From assembly GCF_009818105.1 (NCBI RefSeq), contig NZ_CP046564.1, forward strand, positions 3,100,001 to 3,164,000: 64,000 nt of DNA. Direction: 5' to 3'. Under the pieces are notes generated by a model. That model was not told where the DNA came from. It did not search any database and saw only the letters and a program-made list of their open reading frames with translations. Both the position numbers and the translations under genes were made by a program. Source of the stretch: Bacillus sp. N1-1. GTDB taxonomy: Bacteria; Bacillota; Bacilli; Bacillales; Guptibacillaceae. Shown here piece by piece: positions 36,294 to 45,347 of this stretch. Numbering within the stretch: position 1 is the stretch's first letter; every line of letters starts with the position of its first letter.

Positions 36294-37619
36294 ATGAGCA
36301 GTTTACCGAAATCATCTAATCCTATTCAAATTGAACGATATGGACTTGAATCCGTTCCAGAAACGTCGCGCACGACACGCTGGTACGAATATGCCATGAT
36401 TCAAATGGCTGTATCCGTGAACGCCGGGAATTTCCTTGTGCCTGCTCTTGCTGTTCTCGAAGGAGGACTTAGCTTCATTTGGGCAGTGCTTGCAACCGTA
36501 CTCGGAGCAACTGTCGCCTTTCTATTCGTCTCATTCCTATCCTTTCCAGGAGCAAGACGCGGAATCCCGTCTCAATATGCAGTAAGAGCATTTGTCGGTG
36601 TAAAGGGAGCCCAATACTTTGCTTCACCAGTTAGAACCATCACATCACTGTACTGGTTTTCCGTTCAAACCATTGGCGGTACTTATATGGTTGTTGAATT
36701 AATGAAGCGCGCTTTTTCAATAAAACTTCTGTTTCTTCCAACGTCACTGTTTCTTGCTACTATAATGGCGTTACTTGCGTTAGTCGGTTTCGATGCGGTT
36801 AAAAAAGTGACTAGGTATTTTCTTCCTCTTTTATTTGCTGGAGGCGTTGCGATGTTCTTGGTTTACTTCACTTCTTCTGTCAACGGGAGCAGCTACTCAT
36901 CCGTCATCTCATTTAAAAGTGAACCAAACAGCTCATTCTTTTTCTTTGCCAGTCTTGCATTTGTTCAGTATGTATCTGGAGTTAGCAGCTCTTCCGACAT
37001 GGCAAGATACGCTAAATCTCCTCAGCATGCATTCTGGGGCATATTCTCTGGGAATACCCTTGGGTTTACATTAACCGCACTTCTCGGTGCCTATACCGCT
37101 ACAGTAGCAGGAACATGGAATCCTTTTTTAATCACGAGTCAACAGACCCAATCTACTTTTCTGTTAATCCTAATTTTTGCATCCGCACTCTGTTCAATGA
37201 TCATGATTAACATTAGCAATGCGTACACGGGAGGATATAGCCTTCTAAACACGTTTCCATCTCTCGGACGAGTGAAGAGTGCCCTTTTACTAGGTTGCGC
37301 CGCTGTAGTATTAAGTGCATTTCCAGCCTTTGTGGATGAAGCGGAATCGTTTATTTCTTTGCTTGGTGCTTTTGTTATTCCTTTATCTGCCGTAATTGTG
37401 ACTGATTTTATGGTGATAAAAAAAGGAAGCTTCACAACTGCCATGCTCGAGACTTTATCAGAGAGGACATTAAACCGCTCAGGATTCCTCGCCATTTTAT
37501 TGGGCGTTTCATTTTACCTTTTGCTTCCTGCTAATTATTCACCAGGATTTTTATCTTTTCTATTAACAGGCATACTATACCTTTCGTTCCACCGTTTTAA
37601 GAAAGAAAACGTTTACTGA
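36294..37619 (+). CDS. NCS1-family nucleobase permease (cytosine/purine type)
   Basis: 441 residues, twelve predicted membrane helices. Opens QIERYGLESVPETSRTTRWYEY, the usual NCS1 entry, followed by NAGNFLVPALAVL and SFPGARRGIPSQYAVRAFVG. Likely a proton- or sodium-coupled symporter for cytosine, purines or a related heterocycle; the substrate cannot be read from the sequence. Ribosome site AAAAGGAGAG. Single gene between divergent and convergent neighbours. Confidence 0.85.
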   Translation: MSSLPKSSNPIQIERYGLESVPETSRTTRWYEYAMIQMAVSVNAGNFLVPALAVLEGGLSFIWAVLATVLGATVAFLFVSFLSFPGARRGIPSQYAVRAFVGVKGAQYFASPVRTITSLYWFSVQTIGGTYMVVELMKRAFSIKLLFLPTSLFLATIMALLALVGFDAVKKVTRYFLPLLFAGGVAMFLVYFTSSVNGSSYSSVISFKSEPNSSFFFFASLAFVQYVSGVSSSSDMARYAKSPQHAFWGIFSGNTLGFTLTALLGAYTATVAGTWNPFLITSQQTQSTFLLILIFASALCSMIMINISNAYTGGYSLLNTFPSLGRVKSALLLGCAAVVLSAFPAFVDEAESFISLLGAFVIPLSAVIVTDFMVIKKGSFTTAMLETLSERTLNRSGFLAILLGVSFYLLLPANYSPGFLSFLLTGILYLSFHRFKKENVY

Positions 37620-37630
37620 ATGGTACTATG

Positions 37631-37664
37631 AAAAAAGTTCATGCTCATGGCATGAACTTTTTCC
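37631..37664. terminator. Bidirectional terminator between the permease and a small gene
   Basis: Twelve-base stem aaaagttcatgc/gcatgaactttt (37633-37644 and 37650-37661). T-runs on both strands. Confidence 0.85.
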
Positions 37665-37667
37665 TTA

Positions 37668-37826
37668 TTAATAATAACTTTTCCGATCAGCTTTACGAGG
37701 AAGCTTCTTTGCTTCTTTTTGTTCCTCCTCATTGATCGCACCGCTCTGATACGATTCACTTAGCTGTTGGTGTACAGCCATTTCACCACTTTCATCATAA
37801 ATCAATTCCTTCTTCTTATCAGTCAT
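37668..37826 (-). CDS. Small hydrophilic protein, 52 residues
   Basis: Short gene below usual ORF cutoffs: begins MTDKKKELIYDESGEMAVHQ and ends RKADRKSYY, highly charged with Glu, Lys and Gln. It has a perfect ribosome site (GGAGGTTACGTC before ATG) and a terminator immediately after. It resembles the many small acid/base-rich proteins of Bacilli, but I do not recognise the family. Convergent with the permease. Confidence 0.65.
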   Translation of the reverse strand: MTDKKKELIYDESGEMAVHQQLSESYQSGAINEEEQKEAKKLPRKADRKSYY

Positions 37827-37983
37827 GACGTAACCTCCTGTCGTTTCGGTCTTGCATTCGTATTCTTTCCAACAACAGGACGGTTTACTTATCGAATGAG
37901 GATTTATTCAGAACAAGTGAGCAAATGCATAACAAAAGATTACTTATGTATGGAGTCTGAGCACAATTAGAAGAAATAAGCCG

Positions 37984-38490
37984 TTATTTACGAAGCTCTC
38001 GCACAATGTGAGGAAGCTCTGGGATTAACAACTTAGACATCGCTAATTTCACGGCACCTGAAGAACCTGGCATAGCAAAGATGGCCGTTTCCCTTGTAAC
38101 CCCTCCAATGGCTCTGCTAAGCATAGCTGGCGTGCCAATATCATCTGTATAGCTAATCATACGAAACAGCTCGCCAAACCCAGCTAGCTCCTTCTCAAGT
38201 ACTCCTTCAACAACTTCATAGGTGACATCTCTTTTAGAAATGCCGGTTCCTCCATTTAATAAAACAGCATCCACATCACTAGCAGCAATCCCTCGCTGAA
38301 TGGCCGACCGAATTTCCTCTTGATCATCTTTTACAATGGTTCGCTCGATCACCTTATGACCTTTTTCTTCTAGTAGAGAGGAAATGATTTTTCCGCTTTT
38401 ATCTGTTTCGTTTGTTCTTGTGTCACTGACAGTGATAATCAAACAGTAAATAACTGCCGGCGCACTGGATTTATGTTCACTAAAGCTCAT
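37984..38490 (-). CDS. moaB: Molybdenum cofactor biosynthesis protein MoaB
   Basis: Molybdopterin-binding MogA/MoaB fold, about 168 residues from the ATG at 38490 (GAGGAG seven bases upstream). Signatures: CLIITVSDTRTNETDKSG, VDAVLLNGGTGISKRDVT and IFAMPGSSGAVKLAM. Adenylates molybdopterin in the Mo-cofactor pathway in its relatives. The start lies 11 bases inside the end of the EcsC gene. moaB lies just before ackA in B. subtilis too. Confidence 0.92.
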   Translation of the reverse strand: MSFSEHKSSAPAVIYCLIITVSDTRTNETDKSGKIISSLLEEKGHKVIERTIVKDDQEEIRSAIQRGIAASDVDAVLLNGGTGISKRDVTYEVVEGVLEKELAGFGELFRMISYTDDIGTPAMLSRAIGGVTRETAIFAMPGSSGAVKLAMSKLLIPELPHIVRELRK

Positions 38491-39334
38491 TTCCATACTC
38501 CTCTCTAAGTTCATTTAGAAAACGTTTCTCATAGAACTTATGAGCGATTTCACTGACTGACCGAGTAAATCGATAGTTCACGGCTGCTCCAATCGCTATG
38601 CCAAGAATCGGAATTCCTTGAATCATTTTTTTCCGTAGCATCATTAGTACGGTACCTTTCATCATTTGCTTCATCGGCCCCTGTAACCAATTGGCATCAG
38701 CAATTCCTTCAGGACCTTCATAAAAATATGGATGTGCCTGCTCTTGCTTTACCTCTTGCTCTAATTCTCGCCAGGCTCGCTCTTGTAAACCTTTAGGAAG
38801 AGTAGCCATGTGGAAAACTTTAAGAGCTATCATCATTTCAGAAGGGTAATTGACGGGGTAACCATAAGTCATCGCAATAAGCTGGACCGTTCGTAGGTTA
38901 ATGGCAAGCACCGCCGGTAAATCAAGACCTAATAATAAAAAACTTCCCGTGCCTGCAAGTCCCCCTTGCGCAAATGAAACCATTCGCTGTCGCGCAATTT
39001 GTTGATCAGCAATGTAGACAAGCTGATCAACAGACAAGTTCTTCATATCCTGAATTTGTTCGATTTCTGGATGAAACAAGCGTGCATCGGTTAACAGCCG
39101 ATGACTGGCATCGACCTGAGATTGTGAATTTTGTATAAGCGAATGCATATGAAAAAGCGCCGAGTCCATCACGGCATACAAACGTGTTTTAGCTTTAGAA
39201 TCCAGCTGATTGAGCTGGTGGTTATACAATTTGTGAAATGTTCGCTCTACGTCAGTTGCTTCATGGGCGAAGTGCTCTTCTTCCCATAAATGGATATCAG
39301 TCATTCTTTTTCGTTCTCTTTCTGTCCACACCAA
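38480..39334 (-). CDS. EcsC family protein
   Basis: 284 residues. Hydrophobic central part (FAQGGLAGTGSFLLLGLDLPAVLAINLRTV and IPILGIAIGAAVNYRFTRSV in pieces) typical of EcsC-domain proteins, flanked by charged helices. B. subtilis EcsC lies with the EcsAB transporter; this is a paralogue without a transporter beside it. Start is TTG with AAGGAG nine bases upstream (a GTG next codon is possible). Overlaps moaB. Confidence 0.85.
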   Translation of the reverse strand: MVWTERERKRMTDIHLWEEEHFAHEATDVERTFHKLYNHQLNQLDSKAKTRLYAVMDSALFHMHSLIQNSQSQVDASHRLLTDARLFHPEIEQIQDMKNLSVDQLVYIADQQIARQRMVSFAQGGLAGTGSFLLLGLDLPAVLAINLRTVQLIAMTYGYPVNYPSEMMIALKVFHMATLPKGLQERAWRELEQEVKQEQAHPYFYEGPEGIADANWLQGPMKQMMKGTVLMMLRKKMIQGIPILGIAIGAAVNYRFTRSVSEIAHKFYEKRFLNELREEYGNEL

Positions 39335-39411
39335 TTGAAATCGCTCCTTTCAACCCCTTTCCTATATTGTATCTTTTCCCTTCCAAAACTTCCAACAAAG
39401 GTGAAAGAAGG

Positions 39412-39440
39412 ACAAAAAAAAAGCACCCTTTTCGGGTGCT
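39412..39440 (-). terminator. Terminator after ackA
   Basis: Stem agcaccc/gggtgct (39422-39428 and 39434-39440), nine T residues on the minus strand. Confidence 0.92.
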
Positions 39441-39446
39441 CTTGAT

Positions 39447-40634
39447 TTATTTAGAAAGTCGAACAGTATCTCGTGCAATCACAACTTCTTCATTTGTTGG
39501 GATAATCATAACTTTTACAGGTGAGTGAGGGTAGTTAATAAAAGCTTCTTTCCCTTTCACCTTGTTTAGAGCTGGATCCCAGTAAACGCCCATAAATTCA
39601 AGGCCACGTAACACACGTGCACGAACCGCGTCACTATTTTCACCGATACCTGCTGTGAAAATAATCGCGTCTAGTCCAGACATACGTGCAGCGTAAGACC
39701 CGATGTATTTATGAATACGAGAAGTAAATACTTCCAGCGCAAGTTCTGCACGTTCGTTTCCAGCTTCTGCTTTACTTGTGATATCGCGAAGATCACTTGA
39801 GAAACCAGATACACCAAGAAGACCACTTTTCTTATTCAACGTGTTCATTACTTCTTCTGCAGTTTGGCCTGTTTTTTCCATAATAAACGGAATTAAGGCA
39901 GGATCGATATTTCCAGAACGAGTTCCCATCGTCACACCAGCTAGTGGTGTAAAGCCCATGGAAGTATCGATTGACTTTCCACCTTCAATTGCTGCAATAC
40001 TTGCCCCGTTACCAAGGTGACAAGAAAGGATACGCAATTGATCAAGCGGACGACCAAGCATTTCTGCAGCACGCTCTGAGACATACTTGTGAGAAGTACC
40101 GTGGAAACCGTACTTACGAACACCATAATCTTCATAATATTCGTAAGGTAAGCTATATAAGTAAGATTGCTCTGGCATTGACTGGTGGAAAGCTGTATCA
40201 AATACGGCTACAGATGGAACCTCTGGCAAAATCTCGCGGAACGCACGAATACCTACAAGGTTTGCAGGGTTATGCAAAGGCGCAAGCTCTGATACTTCTT
40301 CAATTCCAGCAAGTACTTCATCTGTAATCATTGCAGAGTCATTAAATTTCTCTCCACCATGAACAACGCGATGGCCAACACCTTCAATTTCATCATAAGA
40401 AGAAATAATAGAAAAGCTAATCAGCTTGTCCAAAAGCATTTTTACTGCTACCGCGTGATCAGGGATGTTTGTAATTTCTTCATTCTTTTCACCGTTCACT
40501 TCTATTGTAAAGATGGCGTCATCAAGGCCGATTCTCTCCACGAGTCCTTTTGTGATAACAGTTTCTTCCGGCATATTTAAAAGTTGAAACTTCAACGAAG
40601 AACTACCGGCGTTGATTGCGATTATTTTCGCCAT
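39447..40634 (-). CDS. ackA: Acetate kinase
   Basis: Acetyl phosphate + ADP to acetate + ATP in overflow metabolism. 395 residues from the ATG at 40634 (AAAGGAG upstream; the frame extends 26 codons further without support). [34 protein letters not shown] (catalytic Asp), [11 protein letters not shown], and [11 protein letters not shown]. Upstream cre-like sequences suggest activation by CcpA as in B. subtilis. Confidence 0.97.
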   Translation of the reverse strand: MAKIIAINAGSSSLKFQLLNMPEETVITKGLVERIGLDDAIFTIEVNGEKNEEITNIPDHAVAVKMLLDKLISFSIISSYDEIEGVGHRVVHGGEKFNDSAMITDEVLAGIEEVSELAPLHNPANLVGIRAFREILPEVPSVAVFDTAFHQSMPEQSYLYSLPYEYYEDYGVRKYGFHGTSHKYVSERAAEMLGRPLDQLRILSCHLGNGASIAAIEGGKSIDTSMGFTPLAGVTMGTRSGNIDPALIPFIMEKTGQTAEEVMNTLNKKSGLLGVSGFSSDLRDITSKAEAGNERAELALEVFTSRIHKYIGSYAARMSGLDAIIFTAGIGENSDAVRARVLRGLEFMGVYWDPALNKVKGKEAFINYPHSPVKVMIIPTNEEVVIARDTVRLSK

Positions 40635-40680
40635 ATGTGACAGCTCCTTTAATTCAATAAAATTAGAATACGACACGAAA

Positions 40681-40703
40681 ATAGAAGGGTAATCCCCTTC
40701 TAT
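40681..40703 (-). other. Hairpin in the ytxK-ackA gap
   Basis: Stem atagaaggg/cccttctat (40681-40689 and 40695-40703). Minus-strand tail TTTTCG. Either a weak ytxK terminator or part of the ackA leader. Confidence 0.5.
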
Positions 40704-40713
40704 CTTTAGCACT

Positions 40714-40742
40714 CTTATTATTTAAACACCGACCATTACTTT
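40714..40742 (-). promoter_or_regulatory. Possible ackA promoter
   Basis: Minus strand: TTGAAT, 17-base spacer, TTAAAT. Weak -10, but it lies just downstream of a cre-like element, the arrangement expected for CcpA activation. Positions accurate to within a base or two. Confidence 0.4.
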
Positions 40743-40750
40743 ATTCAAGG

Positions 40751-40803
40751 TGAAAACCGCTTACATTCAAGTATTCCGTCAATTCAGATTTGTAAACGTT
40801 TCA
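40751..40803. promoter_or_regulatory. Two cre-like half-site pairs upstream of ackA
   Basis: tgaaaaccgcttaca (40751-40765) and tgtaaacgtttca (40791-40803). Each has CcpA half-sites (TGTAAGCG or CGTTTACA on the minus strand) but with one base too many or too few between halves, so neither is a perfect cre. Upstream cre sites activate ackA in B. subtilis. Confidence 0.4.
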
Positions 40804-40809
40804 CTTCTG

Positions 40810-41802
40810 TTATGAAAGCTGTGAAAACCACCCATTGATCTGTTGCATCATGTTCAGCATCGCTTCACGATTTGAGAACGATGGAAGTTTTGCCATCATC
40901 ACTTGCTTTGGTTTTAACGTATGTTCTCCTTTTTTCTGAGCAACGAGGATGCTTTTGGCCTGTGATTCATTCGCAAACAAGCTAGTTGGCAATTGAATAA
41001 TTCCATGGATAACAGAGCGGTCGTTGAGCAAATTCCTTACTTGCTTTGCGCCATCATCTCCAAAGAGAAAGTTTGGAATCATAAAGAAAAGCATACCAGA
41101 GTCTTCCGTCATGTTTAAACTTTGTTCGATCAAGAGATGATGAACATAAGACATTCCCTCTTCCGCTTTTAACTCATATTTCGCAGCTGCCTCTTCGTGT
41201 GGGTAATACCCGACAGGTAAATCTGTCACCACAGTATTTACTTGAGGAATGTAGAGTGGCTTCACACTATCCTGGTGAAGAAATTCCACTTGATGCTTTT
41301 GCAAGTTAGCATTAACAAACCCCAGGTGCAAGAGAAGATCGTCGGGTTCAACACCGTACGCTTCTACGTTCTCTCCATCCAATTGATTGAGGACTGACGT
41401 TAGCAAATTCCCAGTGCCAACAGCAGGATCAAGAATCTTCATGTTATCAAGATTTAGAACCTCTTTATATTTTTTCACAAGATACCCAATTAAATGCGCC
41501 ACACTATCAGGTGTCATTGCATGGTGAGGTTGAATACCTTTTTTCATTCCTTTAAGCAGAGCCAGTTGGATCCCTTTCCGCACCGTTTCTTGTTCTGCTC
41601 CATCAAGACTACATGAGTCATACAGATTTTTTAGACGCACAACCGTATCAGCATCTAATTCTTCTTGAAGGACTTTATTTTCAAATATATTTAAACCTGT
41701 CTCGACAAGTGCTTCAAGATAAGACATCTCTAACTTATTTTGAATGACAAGTGTTGATTCATCTAACACGTTATATAGATTTTCTACAGTTAATTCGGAC
41801 AT
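40810..41802 (-). CDS. ytxK: Class I SAM-dependent methyltransferase YtxK
   Basis: 330 residues, resembling the N6-adenine methyltransferase fold. SAM site ILDPAVGTGNLLTSVLNQ and a catalytic-type loop VVTDLPVGYYP in the place of the NPPY motif of DNA methylases. No restriction gene nearby, so a housekeeping role is more likely. Upstream of ackA, as in B. subtilis. Confidence 0.9.
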   Translation of the reverse strand: MSELTVENLYNVLDESTLVIQNKLEMSYLEALVETGLNIFENKVLQEELDADTVVRLKNLYDSCSLDGAEQETVRKGIQLALLKGMKKGIQPHHAMTPDSVAHLIGYLVKKYKEVLNLDNMKILDPAVGTGNLLTSVLNQLDGENVEAYGVEPDDLLLHLGFVNANLQKHQVEFLHQDSVKPLYIPQVNTVVTDLPVGYYPHEEAAAKYELKAEEGMSYVHHLLIEQSLNMTEDSGMLFFMIPNFLFGDDGAKQVRNLLNDRSVIHGIIQLPTSLFANESQAKSILVAQKKGEHTLKPKQVMMAKLPSFSNREAMLNMMQQINGWFSQLS

Positions 41803-41927
41803 TAATCGGCCTCCTATCAGTTCGCCGTCTCTATTGTAAACAGTCTTGACTTCTTTCGCAACAATGATAGATGAGAAACCAATGTCTTCTTTCCGTGAAA
41901 TTAGCTAAAACGTAATCGCCTAACGTG

Positions 41928-41964
41928 TAAAAAAGGACTTCGATGAAGTCATCGAAGTCCTTTT
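41928..41964 (-). terminator. Terminator after tpx
   Basis: Stem aaaaggacttcgat/atcgaagtcctttt (41931-41944 and 41951-41964), minus-strand tail of six T residues. Confidence 0.9.
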
Positions 41965-41977
41965 CGTAGGAGATGTA

Positions 41978-42475
41978 TTATTCCGCTTGTTTTGCAGCAT
42001 TTAGAGCAGCATCATAATCAGGATGATTAGTAGCTTCACTCACGTACTCTGTGTGCACAACCTCACCGTTACTATTCACAACAAACACAGCTCTTGCTAG
42101 CAAACGCAGTTCCTGCATAGCTACGCCAAATGCTTTACCAAATGAAAGGTCTCGATGATCTGATAAGGTAATCGCATCTTCAATACCAGCAGCACCACAC
42201 CAGCGTTTTTGAGCAAATGGAAGATCAGCACTAATAGTTAATACTTTTACGTTGTTAAGTTTTGCAGCTTCTTCATTGAATTTACGTGTTTGGGCATCAC
42301 AAACACCTGTATCAAGAGATGGTACAACACTAATAAGACGAGTACCTGGATAATCTTCAAGCGTCTTTTCAGATAGATCATTTGCAAGCACAGTAAAATC
42401 AGGAGCCTTGTCACCAACTTTTACTTCTTCACCTAAAAGCGTCATTGGCGTTTCTTTAAATGTAATGTTAGCCAT
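41978..42475 (-). CDS. tpx: Thiol peroxidase
   Basis: Atypical 2-Cys peroxiredoxin that reduces peroxides with thioredoxin. 165 residues from ATG 42475 (AAAGGAGG upstream). Peroxidatic Cys59 in [15 protein letters not shown], resolving Cys93 in [11 protein letters not shown]. The longer frame to 42547 has no ribosome site and crosses the promoter. Confidence 0.96.
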   Translation of the reverse strand: MANITFKETPMTLLGEEVKVGDKAPDFTVLANDLSEKTLEDYPGTRLISVVPSLDTGVCDAQTRKFNEEAAKLNNVKVLTISADLPFAQKRWCGAAGIEDAITLSDHRDLSFGKAFGVAMQELRLLARAVFVVNSNGEVVHTEYVSEATNHPDYDAALNAAKQAE

Positions 42476-42497
42476 GTTCATACCTCCTTTATAATTG

Positions 42498-42511
42498 GTC
42501 GTATGTACGAC
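42498..42511. promoter_or_regulatory. Palindrome at the tpx transcription start
   Basis: Perfect inverted repeat gtcgtatgtacgac immediately downstream of the tpx -10. Placement is that of a repressor operator. It does not match the PerR box (TTATAATnATTATAA). Confidence 0.6.
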
Positions 42512-42518
42512 TAATTTC

Positions 42519-42547
42519 ATCATATAGGTGTAACCAGTAGATTTCAA
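42519..42547 (-). promoter_or_regulatory. SigA promoter of tpx
   Basis: Minus strand: TTGAAA (42542-42547), 17-base spacer, TATGAT (42519-42524). Confidence 0.75.
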
Positions 42548-42562
42548 GAAATCAGCAGTAGC

Positions 42563-42596
42563 TACAAAAAAAAGCTACCTCATTATAAAGTAGCTT
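42563..42596 (-). terminator. Terminator after ytfJ
   Basis: Stem aagctac/gtagctt (42572-42578 and 42590-42596), 11-base loop, followed by eight T residues on the minus strand. Confidence 0.85.
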
Positions 42597-43140
42597 AAAA
42601 ATCGAGATCTTGTTTATTTTCATCTTGGTGTCTTTGCTGTCCCCGGAAAAGATGTTTGGATTGAGAGTTTTGTCTTGATGATCCTGAACCGTTCTGTTGA
42701 CCTTGTTGACCTTGTTGATTTTTTTGATTTTTATTTCCATTTGAATTCTGATTTATGTTTTGAAGAATGCTTTGTACTTTTTCAATAGCCTGCGGTGCAA
42801 GGTCAAGTAGTCTCTCGTAAAGATGGGTTGTATTGTCAAGATGGATCATTTTTATATCCCCTGCGCTGACGATTAGAAAAGCAATGGGGGTAATGGAAAC
42901 TCCTCCGCCACTTCCGCCTCCAAATGGCTCGCCTTTACTTTGGCCCTGCTGGTTGGACTGTTGTTTCAACATAAATTCACTACCACCAGCAGCAAATCCA
43001 AATCCAACCTTTGAAACCGTCAAAATAACACTCCCATCAGGAGTTTCGACCGGATCACCAATAATGGTGTTTACATCGATCATATCTTTCAGATTTTCCA
43101 TTGCCGTTTGCATTAATCCTTCAATTGGATGTTCAGCCAT
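42595..43140 (-). CDS. ytfJ: GerW-family spore protein YtfJ with Q/N-rich tail
   Basis: 181 residues. The conserved domain (1-127) has PIEGLMQTAMENLKDMIDVN, VGFGFAAGGSEF and GGGVSITPIAFLIV. B. subtilis YtfJ has about 150 residues; here residues 128-181 form an added low-complexity tail of Gln, Asn, Gly and Ser, encoded by a ttgttgacc-type repeat near 42690-42720. YtfJ/GerW affects spore coat composition and germination through SleB. Cotranscribed with ytfI. Confidence 0.9.
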   Translation of the reverse strand: MAEHPIEGLMQTAMENLKDMIDVNTIIGDPVETPDGSVILTVSKVGFGFAAGGSEFMLKQQSNQQGQSKGEPFGGGSGGGVSITPIAFLIVSAGDIKMIHLDNTTHLYERLLDLAPQAIEKVQSILQNINQNSNGNKNQKNQQGQQGQQNGSGSSRQNSQSKHLFRGQQRHQDENKQDLDF

Positions 43141-43168
43141 GTGTTTTCCTCCTTCACTTCCTAAACCG

Positions 43169-43768
43169 CTAAGCCTCCTGTAACTTTTTCTGAGACTTCA
43201 TCAATTTAATTACCGCGATCATAGCATGCCCCAGTTTGAACGTAATCATGCATTTCATATAAGTTTGAATTGTTTTCATTTCATAGATTGGTGTGACGAT
43301 AAGCTGCGGGATTGTATGAAGGTTTGAGTAGTGTGATAGAAGAGTAAAGATCGCTACCTTCGCATTCATTACAATTTCAGCAAAGACAGCTGTATTGGCA
43401 GCATTTCCTACCCCAAAATTGGTTTCCCATTGAACATTTTTAAAACGTACTCGTTTCAAGAAAAATAAGAACGACTTTCTGGCACGAAATGCTTTTTTTA
43501 ATACCTGAACCAATTCCTTCGTTTCACCTTTAAGCCCCTTTTCTTTCTTCTTCTTTTTGACAGTTTCTTCCCCCTCTTCAAATAACTCGATTAAGGGGAT
43601 AGTCGTTTCATAGACGACAAGTCCAAAAAGCGCTCTCACAGCTATCTGAAGTTCCTCCACCGTTGAAGAATGTTCCATAATCACCGTTACTCTTACAGTC
43701 GAAAAAATAATAAGAGGTAAGGATGCGATGATTAAGAGTAAAAGAATAGCAGCGATCGCAATAATCAC
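43169..43768 (-). CDS. ytfI: DUF2953 membrane protein YtfI
   Basis: 199 residues: N-terminal membrane anchor (about 1-25), then a beta-rich exterior part and a basic linker EGEETVKKKKKEKGLKG. GTG start with AAAGGAGAGAG upstream. Usually paired with ytfJ in spore formers. Function unknown. Confidence 0.85.
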   Translation of the reverse strand: MIIAIAAILLLLIIASLPLIIFSTVRVTVIMEHSSTVEELQIAVRALFGLVVYETTIPLIELFEEGEETVKKKKKEKGLKGETKELVQVLKKAFRARKSFLFFLKRVRFKNVQWETNFGVGNAANTAVFAEIVMNAKVAIFTLLSHYSNLHTIPQLIVTPIYEMKTIQTYMKCMITFKLGHAMIAVIKLMKSQKKLQEA

Positions 43769-43815
43769 TAAACATCTCTCTCCTTTTATTTTTTGTAAGA
43801 GATCAAAAAATTAGA

Positions 43816-43851
43816 GTATAAAATAAACCTGCCCAAAATAGGCAGGTTTAT
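43816..43851 (-). terminator. Terminator of sppA-yteJ
   Basis: Stem ataaacctgcc/ggcaggtttat (43823-43833 and 43841-43851), minus-strand tail TTTTATAC. Confidence 0.85.
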
Positions 43852-43864
43852 TCATTATGAGATT

Positions 43865-44338
43865 TTATTTTTCATGTACAACAGTCGTATCAGCAAACAA
43901 ATCATGAATGCCTTGTTTCTTTTTTGTGAAGGCCACGACGAGAAAACCTACAAATAAAATCGTCTTGCTTATAAATCGACCAATTCCTTCTCTAAAAATA
44001 ACGGTTCCCCAGGTTAACTTCCTCTTATTAAGGGACGCTACCTTTAATCCGAAAAGCATTTTCCCAAGTGTCTGAGACAAAAATTTTGTCATCAAAATAA
44101 AATACATATAATAAACGATACCTGTTAGAATTGCCTGTAAAGGTAAAATGGCCGGTTCTGTTGCTGGTAAGTCAAATCCTCTTATTAGAGGTGTTATCAG
44201 AATGCCATTCAAACTTGCTACCACAATAATGTCAACCAAATATGCCCAAAAACGCATCCAGAAGCCCGCATAACGTACGTGCCTCGCTTCTGTGTCTACC
44301 GATGCGGGAGGGGCAGTCATACTCATTGTTTCGTCCAT
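43865..44338 (-). CDS. yteJ: RDD family membrane protein YteJ
   Basis: 157 residues with the RDD domain: YAGFWMRFWAYLVDII opens the first helix (Arg and Asp), three membrane segments, SQTLGKMLFGLKVASL. In B. subtilis SppA and YteJ form a complex involved in lantibiotic resistance, with YteJ inhibiting SppA. Thirteen bases after sppA. Confidence 0.92.
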   Translation of the reverse strand: MDETMSMTAPPASVDTEARHVRYAGFWMRFWAYLVDIIVVASLNGILITPLIRGFDLPATEPAILPLQAILTGIVYYMYFILMTKFLSQTLGKMLFGLKVASLNKRKLTWGTVIFREGIGRFISKTILFVGFLVVAFTKKKQGIHDLFADTTVVHEK

Positions 44339-44351
44339 TCTGCCTGCCTCC

Positions 44352-45347
44352 TTATTCAGAATATAAATACATTAACTCAGGGGATTGCGGCGTTGATAGA
44401 AGTTGCTGAATGCCTAAAAGATCTTTGTCGGGCCCCATGAGTTTTGCAGCTGTCATTTCAAATAATGAATTAAAACCAAGGTTTTGCTTATATTGAATAA
44501 CTTGTAGCTTGTTATCTCCAAGATCTTTCTTCATTCCTTCAATTGTATCTTCTAAATTACCAAGATCATCTACAAGGTTCACTTCTTTCGCTTGTCTTCC
44601 ATCGTATATTCTACCGTCAGCAAGTTCACGGACTTTGCTTTCGTCTATTCCTCTACCTTCACTCACGACCCGAACAAACTGATCATATGAGTTATCAATC
44701 ATTGATTGTAAAATCTCTCGCTCTTCTTCGGTCATTTCTCGGCTCGGTGACATGATATCTTTATGAGGACCGCTCTTAATCGTCTCCCACTTCACACCAA
44801 CTTTTTCAGCTAATTCTGCATAATTCATTGATTGCATGATTACCCCAATTGAACCTGTAATTGTAGAAGGACTTGCTACAATTTTATCTGTCGGAGCAGA
44901 AATGTAATAACCTGCAGAAGCTGTCATACTTCCCATTGAAGCGTAGATCGGTTTATCCGTTTTTTCTTTGATCTCCAAAAGTTTATCGTGAATCTCTTCA
45001 CTTTCTACCACACCACCGCCTGGCGTATTCAACCTTAATATAATACCTTTTACGCTCTTATCTTCTGCAGCATGCTCTAACCGCTTCATAAATATATCGT
45101 GATTGTATCCAGCCTGCGGTAAAAAGCTGGTATTCGTTCCTGTATCTTGAATAACACCTTCCACATTAAGAACGGCGATTTTATTCGAGCTGCTCCCTTC
45201 TTCAATAACCGTCTCAGCAAATTGGTCTGTCGTGTTCATTTCCTCCTGCCACCCGCCAAATGCCAGACTTGAAACAAAATTAAAGCCAAGTGATACGATG
45301 ATGAGAACAACTGTAATACCTAATGCAATCCATCGTTTTCCATTCAT
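44352..45347 (-). CDS. sppA: Signal peptide peptidase SppA
   Basis: Membrane serine protease with Ser/Lys dyad, 331 residues. N-terminal anchor (about 5-27); LRLNTPGGGVVESEEI; catalytic Ser in YASMGSMTASAGYYIS and Lys in VKWETIKSGPHKDI. Degrades cleaved signal peptides at the membrane. Operon with yteJ. The 283 bases upstream, shared with nadK in the divergent direction, show no further feature I can support. Confidence 0.94.
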   Translation of the reverse strand: MNGKRWIALGITVVLIIVSLGFNFVSSLAFGGWQEEMNTTDQFAETVIEEGSSSNKIAVLNVEGVIQDTGTNTSFLPQAGYNHDIFMKRLEHAAEDKSVKGIILRLNTPGGGVVESEEIHDKLLEIKEKTDKPIYASMGSMTASAGYYISAPTDKIVASPSTITGSIGVIMQSMNYAELAEKVGVKWETIKSGPHKDIMSPSREMTEEEREILQSMIDNSYDQFVRVVSEGRGIDESKVRELADGRIYDGRQAKEVNLVDDLGNLEDTIEGMKKDLGDNKLQVIQYKQNLGFNSLFEMTAAKLMGPDKDLLGIQQLLSTPQSPELMYLYSE

